Of a DNA stretch of 64,000 bases, positions 27,539 through 36,583 are shown piece by piece. Every line of letters begins with the position of its first letter. The stretch's first letter is position 1. The notes under the pieces are model-generated. The model made no database searches. It worked only from the letters and a program-made list of their open reading frames with translations, and was not told where the DNA came from. The position numbers and the translations under genes are program-made. This stretch comes from DATATV01 sp035551355 (GTDB lineage Bacteria > Actinomycetota > Actinomycetes > Mycobacteriales > Pseudonocardiaceae): the NCBI GenBank assembly GCA_035551355.1, contig DASZNF010000011.1, forward strand, positions 18,682 to 82,681, given 5' to 3'.

Positions 27539-28459
27539 ATGCACGATCATGCGGTGACCAGTCAACTCCTGCCCACCGCCGCCGACGTGCGCGCCGCCGC
27601 CGACCGCATCCGTACGTATGCCCGCCGCACCCCGATCCTGCGGACCGAGGTCGACGGGCGGCCGGTGCTGCTGAAGCTGGAACACCTGCAGCGCACCGGT
27701 TCGTTCAAACTGCGCGGCGCGCTCAACGCGCTGCTGGCCGGAAAGCCGACGGAGCGGGTGGTCACCGCGTCCGGCGGCAATCACGGGCTGGCCGTGGCCG
27801 AGGCGGCGCGACTGCTGGACATCCAGGCCACGGTGTTCGTGCCGGAAACCGTGCCCGAAACGAAGGCCCGCCGGATCGCCGAGACCGGCGCCACGCTGCT
27901 CCGGCACGGCCAGGACTACGCCGCGACGGCCGCCGCCGCCCAGGCCGAGGTGGACGCCGGCGGCGCGGACTATCTGCCGCCCTACGACCATCCGCTGGTG
28001 GTGGCCGGGCAGGGCACGGTGGCCGCCGAGGTGGTGGCCGAGGCCCCTGAGGCGGACACGCTGGTGGTCGCGGTGGGCGGCGGCGGACTGGCCGGGGGCG
28101 CCGTCCTGGGCGGCGCGGGCCGGCGGGTGGTCGCGGTGGAACCGGAGCACTGCTGCTGCCTGCACAACGCACTGGCGGCGGGCGAGCCCGTGGTGTCCGA
28201 AGTGGACTCGGTGGCGGCCTCGGCGCTGGGCGCGGCCAGTGTGAGCACGCTGACCTTCGAGTTGTTGCGAGGCGTGGATTCGGTGCTGGTCACCGACGAG
28301 CAGATCCTGGCCGCGCGGGACCGGTTGTGGGAGGAGTTCCGGCTGGCCGTGGAACCGGCCGCGGCCACCACGTTCGCCGCCTGGCTGGCCGGTCAGGTGC
28401 CCGGGGAACTGCCCTGCCTGATCCTGTGCGGCGCCAACACCGCCTGGACGGCGGGCTGA
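27539..28459 (+). CDS. PLP-dependent threonine/serine dehydratase-like protein
   Basis: The 306-residue protein is a fold-type II PLP enzyme: Lys57 in GSFKLRGA binds PLP, SGGNHGLAVA contacts the substrate carboxylate, and VGGGGLAGG binds the cofactor phosphate. Catabolic threonine dehydratases and serine/threonine racemases share this plan, and no C-terminal ACT domain is present, so it is not the regulated IlvA. The exact substrate is open. Start ATG 27539; a GTG five codons later is also possible. It ends 16 bp from the convergent mnmA gene. Confidence 0.85.
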   Translation: MHDHAVTSQLLPTAADVRAAADRIRTYARRTPILRTEVDGRPVLLKLEHLQRTGSFKLRGALNALLAGKPTERVVTASGGNHGLAVAEAARLLDIQATVFVPETVPETKARRIAETGATLLRHGQDYAATAAAAQAEVDAGGADYLPPYDHPLVVAGQGTVAAEVVAEAPEADTLVVAVGGGGLAGGAVLGGAGRRVVAVEPEHCCCLHNALAAGEPVVSEVDSVAASALGAASVSTLTFELLRGVDSVLVTDEQILAARDRLWEEFRLAVEPAAATTFAAWLAGQVPGELPCLILCGANTAWTAG

Positions 28460-28475
28460 GACCGGCCAGAAAAGC

Positions 28476-29564
28476 TCAGTTGGTGCTGGCGATGGTCGCG
28501 CTGCCCAGCACCAGGTCTCCGGCGTCGTCCGGCCGGTACAGCACCATCGTCTGGCCGGGCGACACGCCCTGCAGCGGTTCGGTCAGCCGGACGGCGAGCT
28601 CGCCGTCCACCACCTCGGCCACCGCCGGGCCGATGCCGCCGTGCGCGCGCACCTGCACGGTGCAGTCCACCGGTCCGGCGGGCCAGGAACCCGTTGGCCA
28701 GACCGGGGATTTGCCGACGATCCGGGTCACCGCGAGCTGCTCGGCCGAGCCCACCCGCACGGTGCCGGTCACCGGCTCCAGCGACAGCACGTAGCGCGGC
28801 CTGCCGTCCGTGGCGGGCGCCTGCAGGCCAAGGCCCTTGCGCTGGCCGACGGTGAAGCCGTGCACCCCGGTGTGCCGGCCGAGTTCGGCGCCGGTCGCGT
28901 CGTCCACCAGCGCGCCCGGTCGCACCCCGATCTTGTCGGTCAGGAAGGTGCGGGTGTCGCCGTCCGGGATGAAGCAGATGTCGTGGCTGTCCGGCTTCTC
29001 CGCCACCGAAAGCCCGCGTTCCGCGGCCTCAGAACGAACTTCGGGCTTGGTCGATCCGCCCAGCGGGAACATTGCGTGCCGCAGCTGGCCGGGCCGCAGC
29101 GACGCCAGCACGTAGGACTGGTCCTTCGCATCGTCCGCGCTTCGCCGCAGCTCGACCGATCCGTCCACAGTGGACAGCCGGGCGTAGTGGCCGGTGCACA
29201 CCGCGTCGAAACCCAGTGCCAGCGCGCGGTCCAGCAGCGCGGCGAACTTGATCTTCTCGTTGCACCGCACACACGGATTGGGCGTCCGCCCCGCCGCGTA
29301 CTCGGCGACGAAGTCCTCGACCACGTCCTCGGTGAACCGCTCGGCGAAATCCCAGACGTAGAACGGGATGCCCAGCACGTCGGCGGCCCGCCGGGCGTCG
29401 TGCGCGTCCTCGACAGTGCAGCAGCCCCGCGAGCCGGTGCGCAGCGTGCCCGGTTTGGCCGACAGCGCCAGATGCACGCCGACCACCTCGTGCCCGGCCT
29501 CGACCACCCGCGCGGCGGCCACGGCGGAGTCCACCCCGCCGCTCATCGCGGCCAACACCCGCAT
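28476..29564 (-). CDS. mnmA: tRNA-specific 2-thiouridylase
   Basis: MnmA thiolates U34 of Glu, Gln and Lys tRNAs with sulfur relayed from cysteine desulfurase. The 362-residue protein has the PP-loop SGGVDS (8-13) and the two catalytic cysteines, one in NPCVRC (Cys98 or Cys101) and Cys197 in HDICFIPDGD. I chose the ATG at 29564 (MRVLAAMSGGVDS) because GGAGG lies 10 bases upstream; the ATG at 29573 almost touches that site. iscS ends six bases upstream, consistent with a sulfur-transfer pair. A TCCACWGTGGA palindrome encodes S-T-V-D-G at codons 131-135. Confidence 0.95.
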   Translation of the reverse strand: MRVLAAMSGGVDSAVAAARVVEAGHEVVGVHLALSAKPGTLRTGSRGCCTVEDAHDARRAADVLGIPFYVWDFAERFTEDVVEDFVAEYAAGRTPNPCVRCNEKIKFAALLDRALALGFDAVCTGHYARLSTVDGSVELRRSADDAKDQSYVLASLRPGQLRHAMFPLGGSTKPEVRSEAAERGLSVAEKPDSHDICFIPDGDTRTFLTDKIGVRPGALVDDATGAELGRHTGVHGFTVGQRKGLGLQAPATDGRPRYVLSLEPVTGTVRVGSAEQLAVTRIVGKSPVWPTGSWPAGPVDCTVQVRAHGGIGPAVAEVVDGELAVRLTEPLQGVSPGQTMVLYRPDDAGDLVLGSATIASTN

Positions 29565-29569
29565 TCCGC

Positions 29570-30799
29570 TCATACCTCCACCTGATCGGGGGCCGCGGCC
29601 CGCCTGCGTTGTCCGGCCAGCCCGGCCGAACGGGCCCGGTCCACCACCGCGCCGATCACCTCGGCCACCGCGTCCGCATCCTCGTCGGTGGAGGTGTGCC
29701 CGAGGGAGAACCGCAGCGAGCACCGCGCCGCGACCGCGTCCGCGCCCATGGCCAGCAGCACATGGCTGGGCTGGGCCACCCCGGCCGTGCAGGCCGAGCC
29801 GGTCGAGCACTCGATTCCGTTGGCGTCCAACAACATCAGCAGGCTGTCGCCCTCACAGCCGGGAAAGGTCAGGTGCGCGTTGCCGGGCAGTCGGGACGGT
29901 CCATCGTCCACTGTGGACCCACCGGGATCGCCGTTGAGCTTCGCATCCGGCACCGCGGAGCGGATCTCGGCGACCAGCCGGTCGCGCAGCGCACCCACCC
30001 GGCGCACGTGCTCGGCCTGGTGGTCCGCGGCCTCCCGGACCGCGGCGGCCATGGCCACGATGGCGGGCACGTCCAGCGTGCCGGAGCGGACATCGCGCTC
30101 CTGGCCGCCGCCGTGCAGCAGCGGCGTGCACGGCACGTCCCGGCCCAGCAGCAGCACGCCGACCCCGTACGGGCCGCCCAGCTTGTGCGCGGTCATGGTC
30201 AGCGCGGACGCCCCGCACGCGGAGAACGACACCGGCAGCGCGCCCACCGCCTGCACCGCGTCGGTGTGCAGCGGCACCCCGTACTCGGCGGCGGCCTGGG
30301 CCAGCTCGCGAATCGGGTTGACCGTGCCGACCTCGTTGTTGGCCCACATCACGGTGGCCAGCGCGACCGAATCGGGATCCTCGGCGATGGCCGCACGCAG
30401 CGTGTCCTGGTGCACCCGGCCGAAATCGTCCACGTCCAGCCAGGTGATCTCGGCCCCGCCGTGCTCGGCCAGCCACTCCACCGAGTCCAGCACGGCGTGG
30501 TGCTCCACTCCGGGAGCCAGAATCCGGCGGCGCTTCGGATCGGCCTCGTGCCGGGCCCAGTAGATGCCCTTGACCGCCAGGTTGTCGCTCTCGGTGCCGC
30601 CCGCGGTGAAGATCACCTCGGACGGCCGCGCGCCCAGCGCGGCGGCGATGCCCTCCCGCGCCTCCTCCACGGCCCGCCGGGCGCGGCGGCCGGAGGTGTG
30701 CAGGGACGAGGCGTTGCCCACCGAGGACAACGCCTGAGTCATGGCGGCCACAGCCTGTGCTGACATCGGCGTGGTGGCCGCGTGATCTAGATAGGCCAT
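29570..30799 (-). CDS. iscS: Cysteine desulfurase
   Basis: The 409-residue class V aminotransferase-fold enzyme takes sulfur from cysteine as a persulfide. Lys206 in TAHKLGG binds PLP and Cys337 in GSACTAG is the sulfur-accepting residue. It is directly upstream of mnmA, so tRNA thiolation is the likely main destination of the sulfur. The ATG opens MAYLDHAATTP, the canonical start. One TCCACWGTGGA palindrome encodes S-T-V-D at codons 295-298. Confidence 0.95.
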   Translation of the reverse strand: MAYLDHAATTPMSAQAVAAMTQALSSVGNASSLHTSGRRARRAVEEAREGIAAALGARPSEVIFTAGGTESDNLAVKGIYWARHEADPKRRRILAPGVEHHAVLDSVEWLAEHGGAEITWLDVDDFGRVHQDTLRAAIAEDPDSVALATVMWANNEVGTVNPIRELAQAAAEYGVPLHTDAVQAVGALPVSFSACGASALTMTAHKLGGPYGVGVLLLGRDVPCTPLLHGGGQERDVRSGTLDVPAIVAMAAAVREAADHQAEHVRRVGALRDRLVAEIRSAVPDAKLNGDPGGSTVDDGPSRLPGNAHLTFPGCEGDSLLMLLDANGIECSTGSACTAGVAQPSHVLLAMGADAVAARCSLRFSLGHTSTDEDADAVAEVIGAVVDRARSAGLAGQRRRAAAPDQVEV

Positions 30800-30880
30800 C
30801 GCCCGTTCAGGGTACCTGCCGGAGCCGGGCCGAGCCGATCCCCGGCGGTGCGCCGGGGATCGGCCGGTCGACGCATTGGC

Positions 30881-31744
30881 TCAGACCAGCGCGGCCGGGT
30901 GGGCCGGGGTGACCACCGGGCTCTCGCCGCCAAGCGAACCGGTCAGCGACTCGACCACCTGGACCTGGGCCAGCCCGGCCAGCTCGCGCCGGTCCGCGGC
31001 CCGGCCGGGGGCGATCTCGTCCAGGATGTCCAGCTGCACCACCAGGCCGCGCAGCCGGGCGGTGCGCCGCACCGAGTCGATCAGGGTGTCCTCGCCGATG
31101 AACGCGGGCCAACTGGTGGCCTCGCCGCCGGCCAGCCGGTAGCGCAGCGACACCGGGCGCACCGGCACACCACCGTCGATGGCGGCCTGGAACACCGCGG
31201 GCCGGAACCGCCCGGTCACCCGGCCGCACCAGGTGGTGCCCTCCGGGTAGGCCGACACCAGCGCGCCCCCGCGCAGCGCCTCGGCCAGTTCGGCCACCGT
31301 GCCGGGCAGCGCGCGCAGCGCGCCGCGGTCCAGGAACACCGTGCCGGCGCTGGCGGCCAGCGGACCGACCACCGGCCAGTCCTTGATCTCCCGTTTGGCC
31401 ACCGAGCGCATCGGCCGGATCGAATTCAGGGCCAGGATGTCCAGCCAGGACACGTGGTTGACCACGACCAGCGCGCCGCGGTGCGGGGTGGTCAGGCCGA
31501 GCTCACCGCGCACCTCCAGCCGCGCGCCGAACGCCCGCAGCATCGCACCGAAAACCCAGCGCACCAACGACTCCCTGGTACGCGGACCCGCCACAGTGGA
31601 CAGTGGGGCAAGGAACAGCAGGGCGGCCAGCAGCACGCAGGCCGCGCGGACCAGCCGCATCGCGGCGCGCACCGGACCCACGGTGGCGCTCGCCGGACCG
31701 ACGCAGCCGGGCCCGCACGGCGAGGCCGGAATCCAGCGGTTCAC
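30881..31744 (-). CDS. PlsC-type 1-acylglycerol-phosphate/lyso-lipid acyltransferase
   Basis: The 287-residue protein has an N-terminal hydrophobic segment (about 30-50) and the acyltransferase motifs HX4D (His97-Asp102, NHVSWLD), a glycerophosphate-type FLDRG motif and EGT in AYPEGTTW. The GTG start overlaps the stop of the GNAT gene (GTGA), so the two are coupled. An OlsB-like GNAT next to a PlsC-like O-acyltransferase is the arrangement for ornithine lipid synthesis (OlsB then OlsA); M. tuberculosis Rv3027c-Rv3026c is alike in arrangement. Specificity is inferred from context. Confidence 0.86.
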   Translation of the reverse strand: MNRWIPASPCGPGCVGPASATVGPVRAAMRLVRAACVLLAALLFLAPLSTVAGPRTRESLVRWVFGAMLRAFGARLEVRGELGLTTPHRGALVVVNHVSWLDILALNSIRPMRSVAKREIKDWPVVGPLAASAGTVFLDRGALRALPGTVAELAEALRGGALVSAYPEGTTWCGRVTGRFRPAVFQAAIDGGVPVRPVSLRYRLAGGEATSWPAFIGEDTLIDSVRRTARLRGLVVQLDILDEIAPGRAADRRELAGLAQVQVVESLTGSLGGESPVVTPAHPAALV

Positions 31745-32595
31745 CACGCCTCCCCGCCGGAATCGCGGTAAGGCCGCGGCGAGCGGGGGGTCTGCTCGGA
31801 GCGAGCGGGGCTCGCTCCGTCCCCCAGAAAGAACTTCAGGTACCGCGGGTCGATCTGGTCCATGCCCAGCAGCACGAAGAAGTCGGCCACGCCGAAGTCC
31901 GCGTCCAGCGCGGGCCGCCCGCACACCCAGGCGCCCAGCCGCAGGTAGCCGCGCAGCAGCGGCGGCACCACCGCGCGCGTGGGCCTCGGGGCCTCGTCGA
32001 CCGGCCACGGCCGCAGCGGGTGCACCCGGTACTCCTCGGGCGCGAGGTGCCTGGCCGACACGGTGTCCCACACCCCGGCGGCGGTCTCGCCGCCGTCGGC
32101 CAGCGGCACCGAGGCGCAGCCGGCCAGCCAGCGGCGCCCGGATAGGTGCATGTACCGCGCGATGCCGGCCCACACCAGGCCGACCACGGCGCCGGTGCGG
32201 TGGTCGGGGTGCACGCAGGAGCGCCCGGTCTCCACCAGCGAGTCGCGCAGCCCGGTCAGCGCGCCCACCTCGAATTCGGTTTCGGAATACAGCTTTCCGG
32301 CCGCACGGGCGCGATCCGGCGGCAGCATCCGATAAGTGCCGACGATCTCTCCGGTGTTGTCATGCCGGACCACCAGGTGGTCACAGAACTCGTCGAAGGA
32401 ATCGACATCGCTTTCCGGCACCGAGGTGTGCAGGTGCGCGCCCATCTCCTCGGCGAAGACGCGGTAGCGCAACCGCTGCGCGGCGGCCACCTCCCGGTCG
32501 TTTCTGGCCACCAGCAGCGAATAGCGCGCCCCGGTGGCGTTCTGCGCGGCGGATTCGTTTCCCGCGGTGGTCAGCAGCAGCTCGGACGTTGCCAT
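31741..32595 (-). CDS. OlsB-like GNAT N-acyltransferase
   Basis: The 284-residue protein matches the autoinducer-synthase/OlsB branch of GNAT: LRYRVFAEEMGA, SFDEFCDHLVV, GTYRMLPP, and a family-typical ETGRSCVHPDHRTG. OlsB joins a 3-hydroxyacyl group to ornithine to make lyso-ornithine lipid. I chose the ATG at 32595; TACACA lies six bases upstream and no ribosome site is seen, so the message may be leaderless. A longer start at 32622 is possible. Confidence 0.82.
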   Translation of the reverse strand: MATSELLLTTAGNESAAQNATGARYSLLVARNDREVAAAQRLRYRVFAEEMGAHLHTSVPESDVDSFDEFCDHLVVRHDNTGEIVGTYRMLPPDRARAAGKLYSETEFEVGALTGLRDSLVETGRSCVHPDHRTGAVVGLVWAGIARYMHLSGRRWLAGCASVPLADGGETAAGVWDTVSARHLAPEEYRVHPLRPWPVDEAPRPTRAVVPPLLRGYLRLGAWVCGRPALDADFGVADFFVLLGMDQIDPRYLKFFLGDGASPARSEQTPRSPRPYRDSGGEAW

Positions 32596-32677
32596 GAGGA
32601 CTGTGTACGTGCCCTCCGGCAACGGTCAGAAGGGACAACCAGTGACCGCGTGGTGGCAAAATGGTGAACAAACAATT

Positions 32678-32712
32678 CGGGGCGGTCTCCGTCGACAACG
32701 GAAACCGCCCCG
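32678..32712 (-). terminator. Terminator of etfBA operon
   Basis: A 9-bp G+C stem (32678-32686 with 32704-32712), extended by partial inner pairing, is followed on the minus strand by a T-rich stretch (AATTGTTTGTT). It lies 35 bp after the etfA stop. Confidence 0.8.
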
Positions 32713-32746
32713 AAAAGCGAAAAGCAAGTTAACGCGAAGCGACCAA

Positions 32747-33706
32747 TCAGCCCTTGCGCTTGGTGACTTCCTCGGTCAGCTGCGGCGCGACCTTGAACAG
32801 GTCGCCCACAATGCCGTAGTCGCTGATCTCGAAGATGGGCGCCTCGGCGTCCTTGTTGACCGCGATGATCGTCTTCGAGGTCTGCATACCGGCGCGGTGC
32901 TGAATCGCCCCGGAAATGCCCAGTGCGATGTACAGCTGCGGCGCGACCGTCTTACCGGTCTGGCCGACCTGGAACTGGTGCGGGTAGTAGCCGGAGTCCA
33001 CCGCGGCCCGGGAGGCGCCCACCGCCGCGCCCAGCGCGTCGGCCAGCTTCTCCACGACCTCGAAGCTCTCCGCGCTGCCCACGCCACGGCCGCCGGAGAC
33101 GACGACGTTGGCCTCGGACAGCTCCGGACGGTCGCCGCCCACGATCGGCTCGCGGGACACGATCTTGGTCGCCTTGGCCGCGTCCAGCCCCGGCACCGAG
33201 ACGGACTCGACCACGGCGGCGCCCTCGGCGGCCTCCGGGTCGATCGCGCCACCGCGCACCGAGATCACCGGCGTGCCGTGGCCGACCTTGGCCTTCGTGG
33301 TGTATTCGCCACCGAACACCGAGTGCGTCGCGGTGCCGTCGCCGTCGATGTCCACCACGTCGACCAGCAGACCGGAGCCAAGGCGCACGGCCAGCCGGCC
33401 GGTCACCTCCTTGCCCTCCGCGGTCGCGGACACCAGCACCGCGGCCGGACTGGCGGTCCCGGCGACCGCCTGGAGGGCGTCCACCTTCGGGGTCACCAGG
33501 TAGTTCGAGGCGTCCTCGGACTCGACCGCGTAGACCTTGGCCGCGCCATAGCCGGCCAGCGCACCGCGGATCTTCTCCGCGGTGCCCGGGGCGGCCACCA
33601 CGACCGCCGAGGGCTCGCCCAGCCGCCGCGCGGCGGTCAGCAGCTCGTACGTGGACTTCTTGACCTCGCCGTCGACCTGATCAACGAGGACCAGTACCTC
33701 AGCCAT
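32747..33706 (-). CDS. etfA: Electron transfer flavoprotein alpha subunit
   Basis: EtfA carries the FAD that takes electrons from acyl-CoA dehydrogenases. The 319-residue protein shows the C-terminal FAD-binding region: SGGRGVGSAESFE, VGQTGKTVAPQLYIALGISGAIQH and VNKDAEAPIFEISDYGIVGDLF. It follows etfB by 30 bp in one transcript. In M. tuberculosis the pair is fixA/fixB (Rv3029c/Rv3028c). Confidence 0.96.
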   Translation of the reverse strand: MAEVLVLVDQVDGEVKKSTYELLTAARRLGEPSAVVVAAPGTAEKIRGALAGYGAAKVYAVESEDASNYLVTPKVDALQAVAGTASPAAVLVSATAEGKEVTGRLAVRLGSGLLVDVVDIDGDGTATHSVFGGEYTTKAKVGHGTPVISVRGGAIDPEAAEGAAVVESVSVPGLDAAKATKIVSREPIVGGDRPELSEANVVVSGGRGVGSAESFEVVEKLADALGAAVGASRAAVDSGYYPHQFQVGQTGKTVAPQLYIALGISGAIQHRAGMQTSKTIIAVNKDAEAPIFEISDYGIVGDLFKVAPQLTEEVTKRKG

Positions 33707-33736
33707 GATTTCTCGTGTCTCCTCGTCTGTCGGTGG

Positions 33737-34522
33737 TCAGATCAACTTCTGCGAGACCAGGTACTCGGCGATCTTCGCACCACCGTCGCCCTCGTCCTCG
33801 GCCTTCGCACCCGCGCTACGCGGCGGCTTCGGCGCGGACTCGACCACCTGCGACCAGGCGTTGTCCAGACCGACCTCGGCCACCTCGATGCCGAGGTCGG
33901 CAACGGTCTTGGTGGCCACCGGCTTCTTCTTGGCCGCCATGATCCCCTTGAACGACGGGTACCGCGGCTCGTTGATCTTCTCCGTCACGCTGATCACCGC
34001 GGGCAGCGCGGCCTCCAGCTGGGACAGACCCTCGTCGGCGGTCTCCCGCTCGACCTTGACGCTGCCACCCTCGATGGTGACCTTGCGGGCGTGGGTCAGC
34101 TGCGGCCAGCCGAGCAACTCGGCCACGATCGCCGGGACGGCGCCGCCGACTCCGTCGGTGGACTCGTTGCCTGCCAGCACCAGATCCGCGCCTTCCACGG
34201 TGCCGATGGCCTTGGCCAGCACATTCGCGGTCTGCAGGATGTCGGCGCCGTGCAGCGCGTCGTCGGATACGTGCACCGCCGCGTCCGCGCCCATGGACAG
34301 GGCCTTGCGGATGGCGTCGGTGGCGCGGTCGGGGCCGACCGCGATCACGGTGACCTCACCGCCCTGGGCTTCCTTGATCAGCAGTGCCTCTTCCACCGCA
34401 CGCTCGTTGATCTCGTCGAGCACAGCGTCCGCGGCGGCGCGGTCCAGCGTGTGGTCGGAATCGGAGAGCTTGCGCTCGGAGTAGGTGTCGGGCACCTGCT
34501 TGACCAGAACAACGATGTTCAT
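33737..34522 (-). CDS. etfB: Electron transfer flavoprotein beta subunit
   Basis: EtfB pairs with EtfA and binds AMP in classical ETFs. The 261-residue protein has the family start MNIVVLVKQVPDTYS, the signature around ADLVLAGNESTDGVGGAVPAI, and ends with a Lys/Ala/Glu linker and the recognition tail AEYLVSQKLI. The ATG at 34522 has GGAGG about 13 bases upstream. It is the first gene of etfBA. Confidence 0.96.
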   Translation of the reverse strand: MNIVVLVKQVPDTYSERKLSDSDHTLDRAAADAVLDEINERAVEEALLIKEAQGGEVTVIAVGPDRATDAIRKALSMGADAAVHVSDDALHGADILQTANVLAKAIGTVEGADLVLAGNESTDGVGGAVPAIVAELLGWPQLTHARKVTIEGGSVKVERETADEGLSQLEAALPAVISVTEKINEPRYPSFKGIMAAKKKPVATKTVADLGIEVAEVGLDNAWSQVVESAPKPPRSAGAKAEDEGDGGAKIAEYLVSQKLI

Positions 34523-34828
34523 GGGTCTTGATCGACCTCCTGAGAACTAGCGCCGCCACATACCTTCTGGCCTGGACGACGAACGTGATCGCCGGTTGTG
34601 CTCGTCTCCGAGTTTGCCCGACCATGCCACGAGCCAATCAAGATGGCGACCTGTGACACAGTGGGCTCTACCACGTGTATGTTACCCGTCGGTAGCTCAG
34701 CGGCAAGGTAACCCTCCGGTGACCATGCTCACCGCCGCATGGCCGTAGCGGGAGGTAGGCCGTTCGGCCGCTTGATCACCCTCCGAAGTCGTAGCTATTC
34801 CGTCGGCTAACGGATACGCTGCACGCCC
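34523..34828. other. 306-bp divergent regulatory region between etfB and degV
   Basis: No gene is supported. It contains the etfB ribosome site, a GTTAC-N6-GTAGC palindrome (34681-34696), a second 16-bp palindrome GGTGA-N6-TCACC (34718-34733), and TACGCT (34815-34820) as the -10 element of the degV transcript. Confidence 0.6.
34681..34696. promoter_or_regulatory. GTTAC-N6-GTAGC palindrome before etfBA
   Basis: One mismatch from the perfect GTTAC-N6-GTAAC palindrome in the ccr promoter. It is 159 bp upstream of etfB and 133 bp upstream of degV, so either could be the target. Confidence 0.45.
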
Positions 34829-35674
34829 ATGTCGAGCCGTGTCGCAATTGTTACTGATTCCACCGCCTGTGTGCCTCCTCCGCTTGCGGCCAGATTCGGG
34901 ATCAGAGTGGTGCAGCTCCAGTTACGGGTGGGTGACCACCTGGACGACGAGGCGCGCATCGCGCCCAGCACCCTGGCCGACGCCCTGCGCGGCAACACCG
35001 ACGTGGCCACCGCGCCGCCGGAGGTGGGCGCGTTCTTCTGGGCCTACCAGGACGCGATCGCCCAGGGCGCCCAGGTCATCGTCTCGCTGCACATCTCCAG
35101 CCGGCTCTCCGAGACCTGCACCGCGGCCAAGGAGGCCGCCGTCGCGGTGGACGCCCCGGTCCACGTGCTGGACTCGGGCACCACCGGGATGAGCCTTGGC
35201 TTCGCCGTGCTGGCCGCGGCCCGGGTCGCCGCGCAGGGTGGCACCCCACGCCAGGTGGTCGCCATGGCCGGGGTGCGCATCGCCCGCAGCACCGAGCTGA
35301 TCCACGTGGAAAGCCTGGACTACCTGCGCCGGGGCGGCCGCATCGGCGCGGCCCAGCACCTGGTGGGCTCCGCGCTGTCGGTCAAGCCGCTGCTGACCGT
35401 GCGCAAGGGCGAGGTGGCTCCGTTGGATCGCACCATGGGCGCGGACCGCGCGGTGCGCAAACTCGTGGACAGGGCGGTGACCGTGGCCAACGACCGGCCG
35501 GTGGACCTCGCGGTGGAGTCCTTCGGCCCGGACGACCGGGTCCAGGAGATCGTCGACGAGCTGCGCAAACGACTGCCCAGCGCGCAGGCCACCATGCGAG
35601 TGCCGGTGTCGGCGATCATCGGCGCGCACGTCGGCCCCGGAGCGTTGGGCATCACCATTTCCCCGGCTACGTAG
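34829..35674 (+). CDS. DegV family fatty-acid-binding protein
   Basis: The 281-residue cytosolic protein has the DegV start VAIVTDSTACVP, the lipid-carboxylate site HISSRLSETC, the DSGTTGMSLG strand and SLDYLRRGGRIGAAQ. DegV proteins hold a bound fatty acid; some act as FakB partners of fatty-acid kinase. No fakA is adjacent. TACGCT lies eight bases before the ATG, suggesting a leaderless message. A 20-bp hairpin ends the gene. Confidence 0.92.
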   Translation: MSSRVAIVTDSTACVPPPLAARFGIRVVQLQLRVGDHLDDEARIAPSTLADALRGNTDVATAPPEVGAFFWAYQDAIAQGAQVIVSLHISSRLSETCTAAKEAAVAVDAPVHVLDSGTTGMSLGFAVLAAARVAAQGGTPRQVVAMAGVRIARSTELIHVESLDYLRRGGRIGAAQHLVGSALSVKPLLTVRKGEVAPLDRTMGADRAVRKLVDRAVTVANDRPVDLAVESFGPDDRVQEIVDELRKRLPSAQATMRVPVSAIIGAHVGPGALGITISPAT

Positions 35675-35697
35675 GGCTTTTCGCCGGTCCCCCCGCA

Positions 35698-35752
35698 CGG
35701 CGGTGGGCCGGAACCGGCCGTGACATGGCTTTCCGGTTCCGGCCCACCGCCG
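35698..35752. terminator. Strong hairpin terminator after degV
   Basis: Perfect 20-bp inverted repeat (35698-35717 with 35733-35752), loop 15 nt. Confidence 0.85.
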
Positions 35753-35815
35753 GCGAACTGTGATCGGTGAAACGCGTTCTCACCGGACCCGCTACCAGCC
35801 GGTAGGGTGCCCGCC

Positions 35816-36583
35816 GTGACTCCCGATACGACCGGCCTGCCGCTGACCGGGGAACGCACGGTCCCGGGCGTAGCCGAGGAGAACTACTGGTTCCGCAGGC
35901 ACGAGGCGGCCTACCTGGGCCTGCGCGAGCACTGCGTGGACGCGGTGGTGCTGGAGGCGGGCTGCGGCGAGGGCTACGGCGCGGCCCTGCTGGCCGAGGT
36001 CGCCGAGTCCGTGATCGCGGTGGATTACGACCAGCCCGCGGCCGAGCACGTGCGGCGCAGTTACCCGGCGGTGCGCATGGTGCGCGGCAACCTGGCCGGC
36101 CTGCCGGTCCGCACCGCGACGGTGGACGTGGTGGCCAATTTCCAGGTCATCGAGCATCTGTGGGACCAGGAGGCGTTCCTGGCCGAGTGCCACCGGGTGC
36201 TGCGCCCGGGCGGCGCCCTGCTGATCACCACCCCCAACCGGATCACCTTCTCGCCCGGCCAGGACACCCCGCTCAACCCGTTCCACACCCGTGAGCTGGC
36301 CGCTGACGAGCTGGCGGCGCTGTTGCGGGCGGCCGGGCTCGAGGTGTCCTTTCTTGGCGGTCTCGGGCACGGTGCGGGCCTGCGCGCGCTGGACGCCAAG
36401 TGGGGTGGCTCGCTGATCCAGGCCCAGGTCGACGTGGTGCTGGGGCACCTGCCCGGACAGGCCAGCTGGCCACCGGACCTGCTGGCCGACGTGACCGCGG
36501 TGCGCGCCGGGGACTTCGAGATCGGCGCGTCCGATGTGGACGCCAGCCTGGACCTGGTCGCCGTGGCGAGGCGGGCCGGATGA
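35816..36583 (+). CDS. SAM-dependent methyltransferase (MGLP-type cluster, Rv3030-like)
   Basis: The 255-residue class I methyltransferase has SAM motif I VLEAGCGEGYG, an acidic strand AVDYDQP, motif VANFQVIEHLWDQ and LRPGGALLITTPN. The M. tuberculosis counterpart Rv3030 precedes GH57 and GT genes of methylglucose lipopolysaccharide synthesis and is proposed to methylate sugar O-6. I chose the GTG at 35816: TAGGGT (35803-35808) lies seven bases upstream, fitting a leaderless start; a GTG at 35807 overlaps that box. Its stop overlaps the GH57 ATG (ATGA). Confidence 0.85.
   Translation: MTPDTTGLPLTGERTVPGVAEENYWFRRHEAAYLGLREHCVDAVVLEAGCGEGYGAALLAEVAESVIAVDYDQPAAEHVRRSYPAVRMVRGNLAGLPVRTATVDVVANFQVIEHLWDQEAFLAECHRVLRPGGALLITTPNRITFSPGQDTPLNPFHTRELAADELAALLRAAGLEVSFLGGLGHGAGLRALDAKWGGSLIQAQVDVVLGHLPGQASWPPDLLADVTAVRAGDFEIGASDVDASLDLVAVARRAG

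Noticed and set aside
34690..34770. tRNA-like stretch with GGTAGCTCAGCGGCAAGGTA resembling a D-arm
   Set aside because: No acceptor stem closes around it, and no anticodon arm or GGTTCGAATCC-type T-arm follows at the right distance.
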